DNA from: Gracilariopsis chorda | Lineage: Eukaryota > Rhodophyta > Florideophyceae > Gracilariales > Gracilariaceae | Length of the DNA: 64,000 nucleotides | Direction of reading: 5' to 3' | NCBI GenBank assembly: GCA_003194525.1 | Contig: NBIV01000034.1 | Span: 1-64,000, forward strand | Part shown: in pieces, positions 53,439-64,000 of the stretch | Position numbering within the stretch: position 1 is the first letter of the stretch | How the letters are laid out: every line of letters begins with the position of its first letter | Position numbers and translations under genes: made by a program | The notes under the pieces: model-generated | Database searches by the model: none | Told to the model about the DNA's origin: nothing | Seen by the model: only the letters and a program-made list of their open reading frames with translations

Positions 53439-53629
53439 GCCCCTTTTGTCCAGTTTCCTGGTGTTCCTTCCCTGGCTATGCCAGTTAGTGTAGTGTAGTA
53501 TTGTGGGGAGCTAGCTGCTCCCTTGAATAAACTTTCCCGTTTAGAACGGTGCTTCTCGGTTGAGTTCCCCGTCTTCGACGGACCTTGCCTTGTTATCCTT
53601 TCCTATCGCTCTCCGCTCGCGCGGCAACG

Positions 53630-55996
53630 TTACCCAACTTGGGCATTAACCAGCGTGGCTGGGGCTGCAGTTCCCGTTTGACGGTGGTATCGCAGGACCT
53701 GCGACCGTGGGAGGTGTTCGATTGGCTCCCACGTATCCCCACTGGGGTCGTACCCGTATCAGCGGACGCGGTATTGTAGAATACCATCCTGGTCCCAGGT
53801 GTGTCCGACAAGTCGGTCTACTACGAACTCTCGTTCGTAGACCTGCCGGCCGTGCCAGGTGGGGGTTGTACTCCCTTGCGGAGGCTGCCCGCTGTGCGGT
53901 ATAATGTCCCTTAGCAGGGTGTTCGGCGATAACTCCGGCGTTGCCGTGCGCTGTGATAGCGGCCGCTGCTCATGCGGGAAGATATCCCTCAAGAGGGTGT
54001 GTGGTGCCACGGTTTTCACCGGCAAGTCATTCCCCATTGGGGCAGGTTCATTTCCGCTTTCGCGGTATTGCCGGCGAACCGCCAGTCGGCGGGGGACTTG
54101 GGCTCCGCCTTCGCGGTTGAGCTCACGAACCGCGAGTTTGCGTGAAGATGACCGCTCCTGCGGAATCGGCATTTCCACAATCCCCTGGGGGGTCCCGTGC
54201 GACACGGTGATTGGGTGGCAAACCGCCTCCCTGCCAGGCGCACGAGCGCTCTGCACCATACGTTCCGGCGATGCCGTGGTGTCCCCGGCTACTGACGGGT
54301 TGCCTGGGCCTAACTCCGATACACCGGTATTTTGGTCAAAAGTCCCCTTTGGGGGGTGCCGGGCAGGTGCCGATGACACCCTTTTCAGGGGCTTGGCCGC
54401 TAAGTGCGGTGCACCGTCTCCACGCGGAGGAGCAGCGTCCGGTATGACCGGTTTCGAGCGTGCGATGGCGTGCGCTTTTTCCGAGTTCCTCGGTTCTTCC
54501 CCGCAGCGTTGCGGGAGGTGGCGCAAATTATTCCCCGGAACGGGGGCTTCAATTCCGTCGACGACGGGAGGCGTTTCCGGCGCTTGCGGGCCAGGGCCTG
54601 AAGCTTCGGCTGCGGCTTGGCTGCCTTTTTCCCCAGGTTGGGTGTGGGGATTTCCCAGCGGCGCTGGTATATCTGGGCGCCTCTTCTCCGCAGGGCGCGG
54701 GTCTGATCGACCTGATTGAACGGCTTCCGCGGGGACTTCCGCCAACGGCGGCTTCGAGGCATCGCCCTGCTCAGGGGATTGAGGGCGATCGTCGCCGTAC
54801 TCCTCTAACGGGGATCCTTCCCTGACAGGGGTGTGCGGTAGCTGCGTTTCCACTTCCCGTTGGGATGGCGATATCGTTCCTCGAAAACGAGTGTTCTCCT
54901 CCCCCTTCTTAGACGGAGCAGCGGGATAAGGGATAACATTCCCCGCCTGGCGGGTGTAAATTCGCGCCAGGGGGGCGGGCGCTGAGAGGCCCGAATTACC
55001 CGGCTGAGCCGGTGAGTCCGACAGGTTCGGTAGGTCTGAGAGTCCCCGGCTGGGGTGTGGTAGTACCGTAGGCCTAGTACTCCCGGATGATTCCGGTGTT
55101 GCAGAGTCCGTAGAAACGGGATGTTCTGAATCCAGGATTACCTCTGAGGAGGGAGGGGGGGCGAGTACGACACGATCGCGGGAGATCCGCTCGTGTGCTT
55201 CACCTATCTCTACAACGACAGTGTCGGCATTAATAGAGATGACCTTGAAGGGTCCGTCCGCCACAGGCGAGAGTTTGTGACGCTTCTCCCGTTCCGGGTT
55301 GTAGTACTCCTTCCTTATGAAGATGTAGTTATTCGCCCGAATCGGGGACGGTTTCCCTCGCAAGCGAGCATCAAAATCCCGCTTCTAAGCGGCTTGGGCC
55401 CGTGCCATAGACTTCCGCGCAGCGGGGACCAGCTTGGAAAGCCATTGCTTCCATTGCTGCCGGTAGATACCCACAGATGGGAAATTGTCCAAGGTAGCTT
55501 GGGGTTCCAGCGCCACAGGCGGGGGTGTTCTAGATAGAACCAACTCGAATGGCGAAACTCCGGTAGTCCGGTGTACCTGCGTATTGTACGCGTAGGTTAC
55601 CGCATCAGCGTAGAGATCCCAATTCGTTGGGTGGTCAGCGACGTAGGAACGTAACGCCGCGAGTAACGTCCGGTTAAACCGTTCAACTTGCCCATTACAC
55701 TGGGGGTGGTAGGTAGTCGTGAACAAGTTCTTGACATCCAGGATGCGACAAACATCCTGGAAGAACTTGCTCACGAACTGCTTCCCGTTATCGGAGAGCA
55801 CCTCCACAGGGGGACCGTAGACAAAAATCCAGTGCGTCACCAGAGCCTGGGCCACCGTGAGGGCGGTTATCCTCCGAAGAGGGACAGTCCGTACCAGCTT
55901 AGAAAAGCGGTCGGTAATGACAAGTAGAAACTTGTTTCCACGTTTCGTGGTGAGTAATGGTCCGAGAATATCGATCGCGATAAACTCGAGCGGCGC
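53630..55996 (-). pseudogene. Chromovirus pol: integrase core, long linker, chromodomain
   Basis: The integrase core (55996-55385) has all three catalytic residues: Asp in FIAIDILGPL, Asp in VEVLSDNGKQF, Glu in CNGQVERFNRTL. An in-frame TAG follows (55385-55387). The C-terminal integrase domain continues in the same frame (KLSPVADGPFKVISIN, VVVEIGEAHERISRDRVVLA). An unusually long Pro/Ser/Glu-rich linker of about 400 codons (55180-53850) comes next. The chromodomain (53840 on; YEREFVVDRLVGHTWDQDG) has a TGA where a Trp codon is expected (53757-53759), and pol ends with TAA at 53630. The H2C2 zinc region that should precede the core is absent (deletion). Nonfunctional as it stands. Confidence 0.85.
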
Positions 55997-58499
55997 CCTT
56001 TTTATAAATGACTTGAAAGTCATATTCCGCGAGGCGGAGTCTCCAGCGCATGAGGCGTCCCGACGGGTCGGAGATATTCATCAACCACCTCAATGAGGAA
56101 TGATCCGTGTACACGGTGAAGTGAACTCCCATAAGGTACGGGCGCAGAGTGGTCATCGCCCATACGACGGCGAGGCACTCTTTCTCCGATACGGAGTAGT
56201 TCCGCTCATGAACATTGAGCGAACGTGACCAATAACCAATTGGATGTTGTTCCCCCTCAGGGGTGGTTTGAAAAAAAGCACACTCGACTTGGTAGTCGCT
56301 CGTGTCCGTATCTACGGAGTATGGCAACCCAAGTTTTGGGAGATGTAGGATTGGTGCTGATGTGACAGCCTCCTTCAAGGAGTTGAAGGCTTCCGATTGC
56401 TCGGGCGTAAATGTTCCCAGTTTTGGGGGGTTCCCCTTTCGCAACAACGCGTTTAGGGGCGCCGCAGTATCCGAAAAGTTCGGGATAAACCGTCGATAGA
56501 CGTTGACCAGCCCCAAAAAGGAGCGCAGTTCCGTTTGAGTACGGGGTTCTTTCGCCTCAACGAGGGATTTGACTCGAGCTTTCTCGATCGCTAACCGTCC
56601 AGGACGGATAATGTGACCCAGATACTTCACAGTATCTGTGAAAAACTCGCATTTCCTCAACTTGAGGGTAATTCCCGCATCGCGGAGTACGGTCAGCACG
56701 TCTCGGACGTGAGTGAGATGGTCGTCCAACGAGTTGGAGAAGATGATAATATCATCAAGGTAGACCAGACAACTCCGCCACTTAAAGCGGTTGAGTAGAA
56801 TATCTACTGCACGGTGAAAGGTGGCGGGGGCGTTGGTTAACCCAAATGACATCCGCTTGAAGTGGTGCGTTCCTGCATGGCAGGTGAATGCGGTTTTGTC
56901 GCGATCCTCCTGTCTGACAGGTACTTGCCAATATCTCCAATTGGCATCAAGGGCCGTGAACACGGTGGCGTCTCCAAGGGAGTCAATGCACTCGTCCATA
57001 CGAGGGATGGGGTACGTGTCCCTAACGGTCACGGCATTGAGCCGGCGGTAGTCGACACAGAACCTCCAGGTTCCGTCGGCCTTTAAAGCCAGTACAACTG
57101 GGGATGCCCAGGGTGATTGAGCGGGCTCAATCACACCTGCGCGGAGCATCTTGTCCACTTGGGACTGCTCCTCTTCCCGAGCTTTCGGACCTGCCCTGTA
57201 AGGGGGTTGTGCAACCGGTCGCGCACCGGGGATTAAATCGATCCAGTGTTCCGTTGCATTAATCTCGCCAAGCGAGCCATCCCACATTGTGGTGAATTCC
57301 CGTAACATGGTACGGAGTTTGTCGCGGTGCGACTCTGGCACGTGGCTGAAGTCCAGCGCTTCAAGTGCTTTTCCCGGATCAATCCGGTCGTTGCTCGATG
57401 GAGCATTGTCCTGTGGAACAGGTGTGGTTCGCAATTCCGAGTTACTCGGTATGTTCGACGCTGAAGTAGCGGTTTCCTCCCCCTCCTTAGACTTGACGTC
57501 TTCGGACGGCGGGGCGAACTCCTCAGAAGAGGTGGCAACTCCGAGTACATCGGCGGCTGTCATCTTCGTCGGCAGCATTCCCATAGGATGGGGGGTTACA
57601 CTCCCAATTACTTGGTGTTTGACCAGATACTGGGGGTGTTTGCCAAGGTTGGCAACCAATATACGGAAAGGAACATCCGGGGAAATGGAGACAATTCCAT
57701 TAGCCAGCGCCAGCTGGGATTTCTCGTATAACGAGGCGAGGGGTTGTATAACCCGAAGACCGTGTTGACGGGAATTTACCTGCACCCAGACTTGGGACTC
57801 GGCCGGTATAGAAACCGAGGCAGCGACGCGGAGCTTGGTGGACTCGCGGGACGCGGGCGGTGGTTCCTGCGCAGCAGGGAGCGGAACTTGTTTCCGAGAG
57901 GACCGCTTTAGCGGGCGGCGAACAATCGGAACCGACGATCCGTCGTCAAGTTCTACACGCCTGAGGCGGGGCCTGATTGCGTCGACAAATCTGTCGCAGT
58001 AATCACATCCCAGTATGACTGGTGCTGCCAATGAACGGCAAACGATGAAGTCCAACTTCACCACAGAGGTACCAAGTCTCACGACGAGGTCCACTGTGCC
58101 CACCGTTTGTAACGGATTGTTGTTCGCATCCGAAATGTCGGGGACCGCGTCAGAGCGGATACGCGACCGCACAAGCGGGGGTAAAAATGATTCCACAACA
58201 AAGTTGGGGCCTGCACCTGTATCCAGGACGGTGAGAAACCTCACCATAAACTGGGGGTCAAGGCCAAGGTCGGCATAGACCTTATAATTGCGCTTGGCCA
58301 AGACCAAGACTCTACCGGGAATCCGGGGATTTTTACTCCGTATCCACGGGCGACGCAACACACCGAGGTGCGCAGAGTCCGCGTCAGTGCTGTCTTTCCT
58401 CGAGAGGACTTTCACCGGGGAGCGAGGCGAGGACGCCTCGAGCGCCAACAGCCTCGTTCTTGAGGACGCCTCTCCCAAAGGGGAGACTCCATCAGTTAG
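55990..58499 (-). pseudogene. Chromovirus pol: protease, reverse transcriptase, RNase H
   Basis: An open frame overlaps the end of gag by a few bases in the -1 frame; its first codons are non-ATG, so it would be made as a fusion. Aspartic protease VLDTGAGPNFV (about 58226), with a second conserved segment VILGCDYCDRFV. RT from LIPGARPVAQPPYRAGP through FCVDYRRLNAVT, FTALDANWRYWQV and LVYLDDIIIFSN (YLDD active site, about 56755). RNase H has VDTDTSD, where the family usually has T-D-A-S-D, then YWSRSLN, EKECLAVVWA and VYTDHSSLRWLM. The frame leaves RNase H and runs straight out of register at 55990, where an internal deletion joins it to integrase. Confidence 0.88.
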
Positions 58500-60669
58500 T
58501 TTTCCGCCTTCGGCGGTGGGTTGGTTTCCTCCAAAACGAGTGCTTCATCCCGTTGAAGGGGGTTTCTATCCGCATAAGCGGGGGTTGCAACGGATGGTTG
58601 CGTGATCTCCCGAATCGGGGTGTATGAAGCTTGCCGCGCACGCGGGGTCTGTGGTAGGGCGTGGGAAAAGTCCGTTTTAGCACGGAGGTAGGAAGCCGTC
58701 GGGACGGAACGTTTCTCCTCTGGAGTGAGGGCCTCATAATTTGCCACCACCTTGGCCATATCCTTCAGTGAACAAATACACTGAGGAGAGGTATGGCCAT
58801 GGGCATAGCACAGGTGGCAAATGAGAGCCAGCACCACGACACGCGGATTATTATTCCGAGTATCAGAGAAGCGAACTGCAGGGCGGGTGTCAGTCCATCC
58901 AGGCCGTTGATAACGGGATTGACCGTTTGAAAACAGGAGTCGTTGGGGTTGAACCCGACTGTTACCACCGTACAAAACGGGGTCTTCCGTTCCCGTATCA
59001 CGGTTCATCTCCGTCGTTGACGGTAAATCACTGGTGGGTATCGACACACCATCCTCCTGCACCAAATGCACGGTATCAAATCCCTGTCCAGGGTTCCCAT
59101 TCGCGGTGAGCGGGAGAGAGGAAGCTTCGCTTTCCAGCAACAACGCCTTGGCGGATTTAGACCGATTGTTCGGAGTTCTTGCACGAAGTGCATCCCGTTC
59201 CGCTCGGGCGTGTTGGACCAGCTCGAGATAGGTGATCCTCCGCTTGTCCTCCCGATAACGGGTAACTAAACTCCGGATTGCCCGGTCAAGACCATCGATG
59301 AACATGGTACTGCGCTCCCCAGCGGGGTATACGTTACCACATCTGTGGAAAGCCTTGTTAAGGCGCACCGAGTAATCGGTCTCGGTCTCTCCAGCACGCT
59401 GGCGTGTATCTCGCAAAGCGAGGATAGCCTGCTGAATAGCGGTGTTGGTGGCGTAGGAGCGCAGAAGATACTGCACAGCCTCCGGCCAGCAAGTAACTCC
59501 TCCCTCGGAGGTACGAGAAGATCCTCTGACAGAGTTGTATTGGTCCTCCGCCACTCCCCGTAAGAATACGGTAAAGCCAAATAGGCTTGTCCCTCATTCA
59601 TACCGAGGATATCGGCCTCCGCTACAAAGTGGGATAGGAAATCCAGTACTAGGACTGGGTCCTCTCCAGTGAAATACTGGTTGCGGAGCGAGAGCTGCAT
59701 TCGCTTAATGCATTCTCGCACCTTTCCCGTACCACGGGGCGCACGTCCAAGTGACGAGTCTTCGAGCCGGTAGTACCGGTATGATAAAAGCTTCCGGTAA
59801 TCCGGGTTTGTCGGTTTCAACTCCCGAAGACCAGGGTGTCTTCTCCCCTTCTGGCGGGTTCGGACCACACCTTCAGTGGCCGATGACCGCTTCGAGCGGG
59901 AGGAGTAGCCTCGCTTCTCGTCCTCCGAGTCGGAGTCCGAGGAGCTCGAGCTAACCGAATTGTTTCGGGATGAGTCCGACGATGTCGAAGAATCAGAGTC
60001 CGAATATTTTCGGTGGTGTTTCCGTCGATGACGGCGTTTCTTCTTCCCAGCAAGCTGGTCGTTGTGCGATGCCTCGTGTACTGGATCATCCGGGGATGGT
60101 TTGTCCATGAGGACGAACTGCTCCAGCGTCTCCAGGCGGGCACCAAGCCGATCAAATCAGGCTTCAACTCCTTCGATGAAGGTGGCGGGTTGCCCCAAAC
60201 TCTCCAACACGGAATTGACATCAGACCGTAAAATACGGAGTTCCTCGGCAACCTCCTTTACGGGGGTTGCCGAGAACACCTCTTGGAGGGATTTTAGTTC
60301 CCCTACAAGGGTGTCATGAGCGGTCCACAGAGCGCGGACCTGGGATTCCAGGGAAGTCCCCTGGAGGGTGTTATCGCCCGTTCCACGGGGACTTGAAGCC
60401 GCGACAGCGGGAGCAGGCCAGGGTGCCTGGGGCACTGCGGCAACAGCCGGAGTCGATGCTGCATTCCCCTGCGGGGGTGATAACGAGGGTAAAAGGAGGT
60501 TCCGGGGTTCCCGGTCGGGGGTATCATTCCGCGATGAAGCGGCGCCAGTACGGCTGGAACTTGTCCGTATAGGGATACGGGGTACGAATCGAACTTCGGA
60601 AGTGTCCCCATTGTCGCAGGAGTGACTACGCGTAACCACTGGCTCCGCATCGGAGGGATTTCTCGACAT
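58496..60669 (-). pseudogene. Chromovirus gag (one stop, one frameshift)
   Basis: ATG 60669 lies 106 bp inside the 5' LTR. The N-terminal part is Pro/Ala-rich with a coiled coil (ESQVRALWTAHDTLVGELKSLQEV). An in-frame TGA (60157-60159) follows, and the same frame resumes (GARLETLEQFVLMDK...). A Ser/Asp/Lys-rich low-complexity region is next, then the capsid-like region (DPVLVLDFLSHFVAEADILGMNEGQAYLALP). A one-base indel near 59560-59580 shifts the frame, and the capsid continues (WPEAVQYLLRSYA... FIDGLDRAIRSLVTRYRED). A CCHC knuckle CHLCYAHGHTSPQC (58829-58788) is present, and gag ends at TAA 58496. Gag coats genomic RNA. Order and motifs are clear, but two lesions prevent a full product. Confidence 0.8.
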
Positions 60670-60755
60670 GAGAAAATACCGTTACGACGGGAAACGATCA
60701 CAGAACTTCCGGTAAATAAAAACAAACCTCCTAAGAGGGAAAACAAAAACCGATT

Positions 60756-60771
60756 CTAGGTCGGGAGACCA
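60756..60771 (-). other. Probable primer-binding site of the chromovirus
   Basis: Three bases inside the 5' LTR the element strand reads TGGTCTCCCGACCTAG. TGG pairs with a tRNA CCA end, and the following bases would match a tRNA acceptor arm ending in GGGAGA-CCA. I cannot name the tRNA. It is a conventional 3'-end primer, unlike the copia elements here. Confidence 0.5.
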
Positions 60772-60774
60772 CTT

Positions 60775-61600
60775 TGTGGTGCAATGCCCCAAAGGGGAAA
60801 AACACCGAAAGACGTTCGGGATCTTCCACTCACGAGGTGAACCCAGTTGGGTAGAGCCCTCCCACAGGTGTCACGGCGAAGCCGGTTTGTAAGACCAGGG
60901 ACACCTGTTGCGACTCGCGCAGGGAGGTGAAGGCGAAGAATCGGTATCCGCGTGAGCGGGGGTGTGATCCTCAGTAGAGGTATGTTTCCACGTAAGTGGG
61001 GGTGTGTGAGCGGATGCGCACACGAGGGCCGCGGATAGCGGGAGGTGCTACCCTAAAAAGGGGAAAAAGGAAGGGCGAAGAGAAGGAAGAGAGGGCGAAG
61101 TGAGTCGCGAGAGCGACGGGGACGAACGGCGATGCCGGTAACAATATCCCTATACAGGGCGAAACACCAATGCAATTGGAACAATTATACTCCCAGTGAT
61201 GGGTCCCTTTAGATGTGCAAGGGGGTTAGATGTCCCGTGGTTTACGGCGTTTCCCTCCAAGGAGGAGTAGAGTACGCGCGCAAGCGGCAACAACTAGAGC
61301 CAATTCCCCAGGTTGGGGTCCCTTGTTGGGGAACGTTTACTGGTGCGACGGCAGTGCGCCGTCGCACTAAGTACTAGCTTCCCAGAAATGGGTGTGAAAA
61401 TAATAAATAATATTAACTAAAATACTCCACATTTCGTGGAAACATCCACTACTGTGGCCAACCGCCAATTGACCCAAAACCGTGTCCCACGTGCCCATAC
61501 CCACCATTGTGGGGCGTAGTTCATACACGCACTACACAACCGATAATATCGGGAAAACGATCAAGTACCAAGAATCCCTCCCTGAGGGCGTTGCACTTCA
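60775..61600 (-). repeat. 5' LTR of the chromovirus
   Basis: 826 bp, near-identical to 50768-51592 and followed by the target duplication ATCTC at 61601-61605. Confidence 0.95.
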
Positions 61601-61605
61601 ATCTC

Positions 61606-63860
61606 TGAACTCTTCATTTGTCTGAAAGGCCTCTGCCTCAAGTACGGTATTATGATCAAAGAATTGCGGAATATTCTTGAGAACTTTACGCTCGTTACGT
61701 GAGCCTTCTTTTATTCCAACTGTGAGAGTTAGTGGCTTCATGAACCACGCTGTCAGTGATGCTTCATACAATTTTTGTTGCAATGACTTTGTGTGCACAT
61801 ATGTTGCTGGTCCTCAGGCAATTGGGGCATTTGGAGGGCGTGCAAAGCAAGGCTTCCATCGTTGAAAGACTGTTGAAGAGCCAGTATTTTGCTTATAGGG
61901 GGTTTTTTGTTCGTTGAGGATGGGTGTCGATGGTCCACGTTTGCAAGCATTGAGTATAATTGCTCTTTTCTTAGCGCTTGCAATGACGACGGAGTGGCTG
62001 TCATTATTGCGGACACAGGATCACTCGCACTCGTGGTTTCGTCGGTGGGGCTCCTACGAAAGCCTAGAGTCGTTATGATATGTTCCCATTTTGTATTCAG
62101 ATGTTCCTTTGTTTTTAATATGTCACTCGGTAGCGGAGAGGATCCTCGCACAACTATATTCCCCTTCAATAGTTCTGCGCTTCCAGCCAAATTTTTGTCG
62201 TAGTCAGCTGCAAAGGTAACGATGAAGCCATGTGTCATTCTTGAAGTGAACTGAAATGCACGCATCAAAAACCATCCTGGGTCCTCAGATTGTAAGAAAG
62301 TGTATTCGTGAAATTGGGTAAGTGCAAGGCTGAGCTTGAGTTCCGATTCGGCACTTACGTTAGTGCTGGTAGAAGCTTCTAAGGTGTAAACATCGTTGAA
62401 TTTCTTTCGATTCTCGGCAGCAACCCCCCGGCTCAAGAACGCAGACTTCGGAATCAGAGTGTACAGATGTGATCTAAACAATTTCAAATTGTGGTGGTAA
62501 ACCGAAGCTATCCTGCCCGAAAAGCTTTCTCTATACACAATAGCTTGGATCACTCTACCGTCCTTCTCTTTTGCAAGCCTTGTCGCACTGTACGCAGCTC
62601 TGCAATCCTTTTCCTGCACGACCATACCTCTATGGCCCTTTCGCACTGGGCCGTCTCCATAGACGAAAGGATAATCAAGACTCCGCTTTTGGGTCCCAAT
62701 TCCAGTAGCACCAAGCCAGTCGGTGATGAGGTCCACAGTCTCTTTTCCGTTGTAGCCGCGATCTGCAGCAAAAATAGCATTGGTCATTGGCCTCAGAGAT
62801 CTTGGAGTAGCGGCCCCCTGCAAAAGTTGGACTGATCTCTCCCACAAATGTATTAGCTTTTCCCCTGGTCGAGAGTAATCACTAGATAGAAATCCGGTGG
62901 TCAATACAGAGCACAACGCGTTATTAACAGACCCGAGGGCCTTTTGAGGATTATTCACATTTGAAAGGTTGGTAAGATGTGTCCAGTCCTAGATCGTAAT
63001 CGTTGGTGATCGTCATCCAGGCTGAAAATTATTTGCCCTGGAACGTACAAGTAGCTTCTATTGAATGCCGACAGCTCTTGCTCCAGTTCTGTGATCATTT
63101 GATTTCCAACGACCGGTTTGTTGAACCACCCCTTCTCGCTATTACTGTAAACCTCTGCGCGTTGTCGACGCTTTTTTGTTCCGCTCAATGCAACCCAAAT
63201 TTCCGCGTAACGGTTCCCCGAGATTCCAGTTTGATATTAGAACTCTTCATTTTCTGTGGACGGCATAACCGACACAGTAGTACCATATGAGGCTGCGAGC
63301 ATATGGTTCACAATGATGCCCTTCAATTCTATCAAAGTAGTAGGCTTTTCCTTCCAACCCGACAGTACACGATTAACGTAAGAACGTATTTTTTCCAGCA
63401 ATGAAGTTGGCAGAAACACATATAAGACATTCATGCGAGTTATTTGTGACTCCTCGAAAACAACGGGCCCTTTCAAAAGTACTTTAACTTCTTTCACGAC
63501 TTTGTCAATGAAATCGTTTGCTTCATTGCAAGAACGACGTCCCAAGAATTCATCAGTGTTGTCAAGTTGTATTTCTACGTCTTCAAACGCTGTTGCGTAT
63601 TTCCAGCCTGGTAGTCCTCCTGTTTGATGCGCCGTACTCCGCACTTGCCACTCCTCTTCATTGTCATCATTTTGCTCTGTACTATGTTATTCGGCATTAT
63701 TCTCAACAACAGTGTAATCCAAAATGCATTGGATGGGGTCAGCAAACAACGCAGACCAGAAGTCTTCAACCTCAGTTGTATGAGCTTCTTCTGCGTATGA
63801 CAAATTGCTCGCCACAAAAGTCGCACTCTTCTTGCTCAAGTCCGTCGGTGTTCTCGGAAT
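61606..63860 (-). pseudogene. DDE-like transposase of unrecognised family, broken
   Basis: Minus-strand pieces: 63644-63237 and 63188-62955 (same frame, one TAA between), 62958-61753 (next frame), and 61798-61606 (C-terminal tail). Motifs include GQIIFSLDDDHQRLRSR (candidate first Asp) and NAIFAADRGYNG (candidate second Asp in DRGYN). Further on are KDCRAAYSATR, IVYRESFSGRIASVYH and a region rich in Ser/Leu. The arrangement suggests a DDE-type transposase of a kind seen in protist genomes, but I cannot place it in a named superfamily. The chromovirus inserted two codons before its stop. N-terminal end is not resolved. Confidence 0.45.
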
Positions 63861-64000
63861 GCTAGATAAGGGTGCTAGATCGCAAGTTTGTTAGGCAATC
63901 ACTCAAAAAAACTACGAAAACGCTAGATTCTGCTAGTTCGTGGTGGTTGGCAAGCAAAAAAAAAAATTTTTCGGAAATCACTCTTTCATATTTTCTATTG

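Larger units (their letters stand above)
50768..61600 (-). mobile_element. Full-length Ty3/gypsy chromovirus with antisense ORF (10.8 kb)
   Basis: LTRs of 825 and 826 bp in direct orientation with TG...CA ends, flanked by an exact 5-bp target duplication ATCTC (50763-50767 and 61601-61605). Transcription order on the minus strand: 5' LTR, primer site (about 60771), gag (60669-58496), pol (58499-53630: protease, RT, RNase H, integrase core, long linker, chromodomain), a 192-bp gap, the antisense ORF (51651-53438 on plus), polypurine tract (51593-51608), 3' LTR. The two LTRs differ at roughly a dozen or more sites by eye. gag and pol carry in-frame stops, a frameshift and one internal deletion, so this copy is not autonomous. 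Confidence 0.95.

Noticed and set aside
50761-61605. CRISPR-like array, suggested by regularly spaced palindromes
   Set aside because: The stems differ in sequence from one to the next and run through coding DNA of a retrotransposon in a eukaryote; there is no constant repeat or spacer structure.

Overview
This window is nuclear DNA of a eukaryote. Short spliceosomal introns with CTAAC branch points, LTR retrotransposons, DNA transposons, a mitochondrial-type complex I subunit and a CCT-domain protein show this. Compact, mostly intronless host genes packed tightly between transposon-filled stretches, together with CCT, DP and BED-finger regulators, best fit a photosynthetic protist. A red alga of the florideophyte type is my leading guess. 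This is inference; the sequence carries no direct taxonomic marker.

Layout. 1-25 kb is a retrotransposon graveyard with one almost perfect Ty1/copia element (7086-13846: matching 748-bp LTRs, a 1341-codon ORF, and a primer site that pairs with the anticodon arm of initiator tRNA-Met). Around it lie a truncated sister copy (813-4124), decayed copies of two other copia families (4.1-7.1, 14.5-15.3 and 19.2-23.3 kb), loose LTRs, and a degenerate Ty3/gypsy chromovirus relative (15.3-19.1 kb). 24-36 kb holds unrecognised broken ORFs, a truncated Pch2/TRIP13-like AAA+ gene next to a 46-nt poly-G run, two PIF/Harbinger transposase fragments, a complete but nonsense-riddled pogo/Tigger element (29442-31951), and a 2.3-kb inverted duplication carrying two outward-facing copies of a lysine-rich small protein gene (33443-35704).

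The host gene island is 36.9-48.9 kb: mitochondrial ClpP, a DRP1-type dynamin, a SURF2-family protein, a DP-type cell-cycle transcription factor, a BED-finger protein (one intron), a CCT-domain protein, a cysteine synthase (one intron) and the 24-kDa complex I subunit. Genes are paired head-to-head or tail-to-tail with very short gaps (25 bp between the last two stops). From about 42 kb to 49 kb the island becomes very GC-rich, and several genes carry a run of 10-46 C on the sense strand shortly upstream of the ATG.

50768-61600 is a full-length Ty3/gypsy chromovirus (two ~825-bp LTRs, 5-bp target duplication ATCTC), inserted at the 3' end of an older broken DDE transposase gene (61.6-63.8 kb). 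Its gag-pol runs on the minus strand. Between pol and the 3' LTR it carries a complete 595-codon ORF on the opposite strand, whose protein is also recognisable in the degenerate relative at 16.5-18.2 kb. The element is also studded from end to end with short CCNN-loop-NNGG palindromes at roughly 20-40 bp intervals, far beyond chance and absent from neighbouring DNA. These two properties of one element are the strongest candidates here for undescribed biology.
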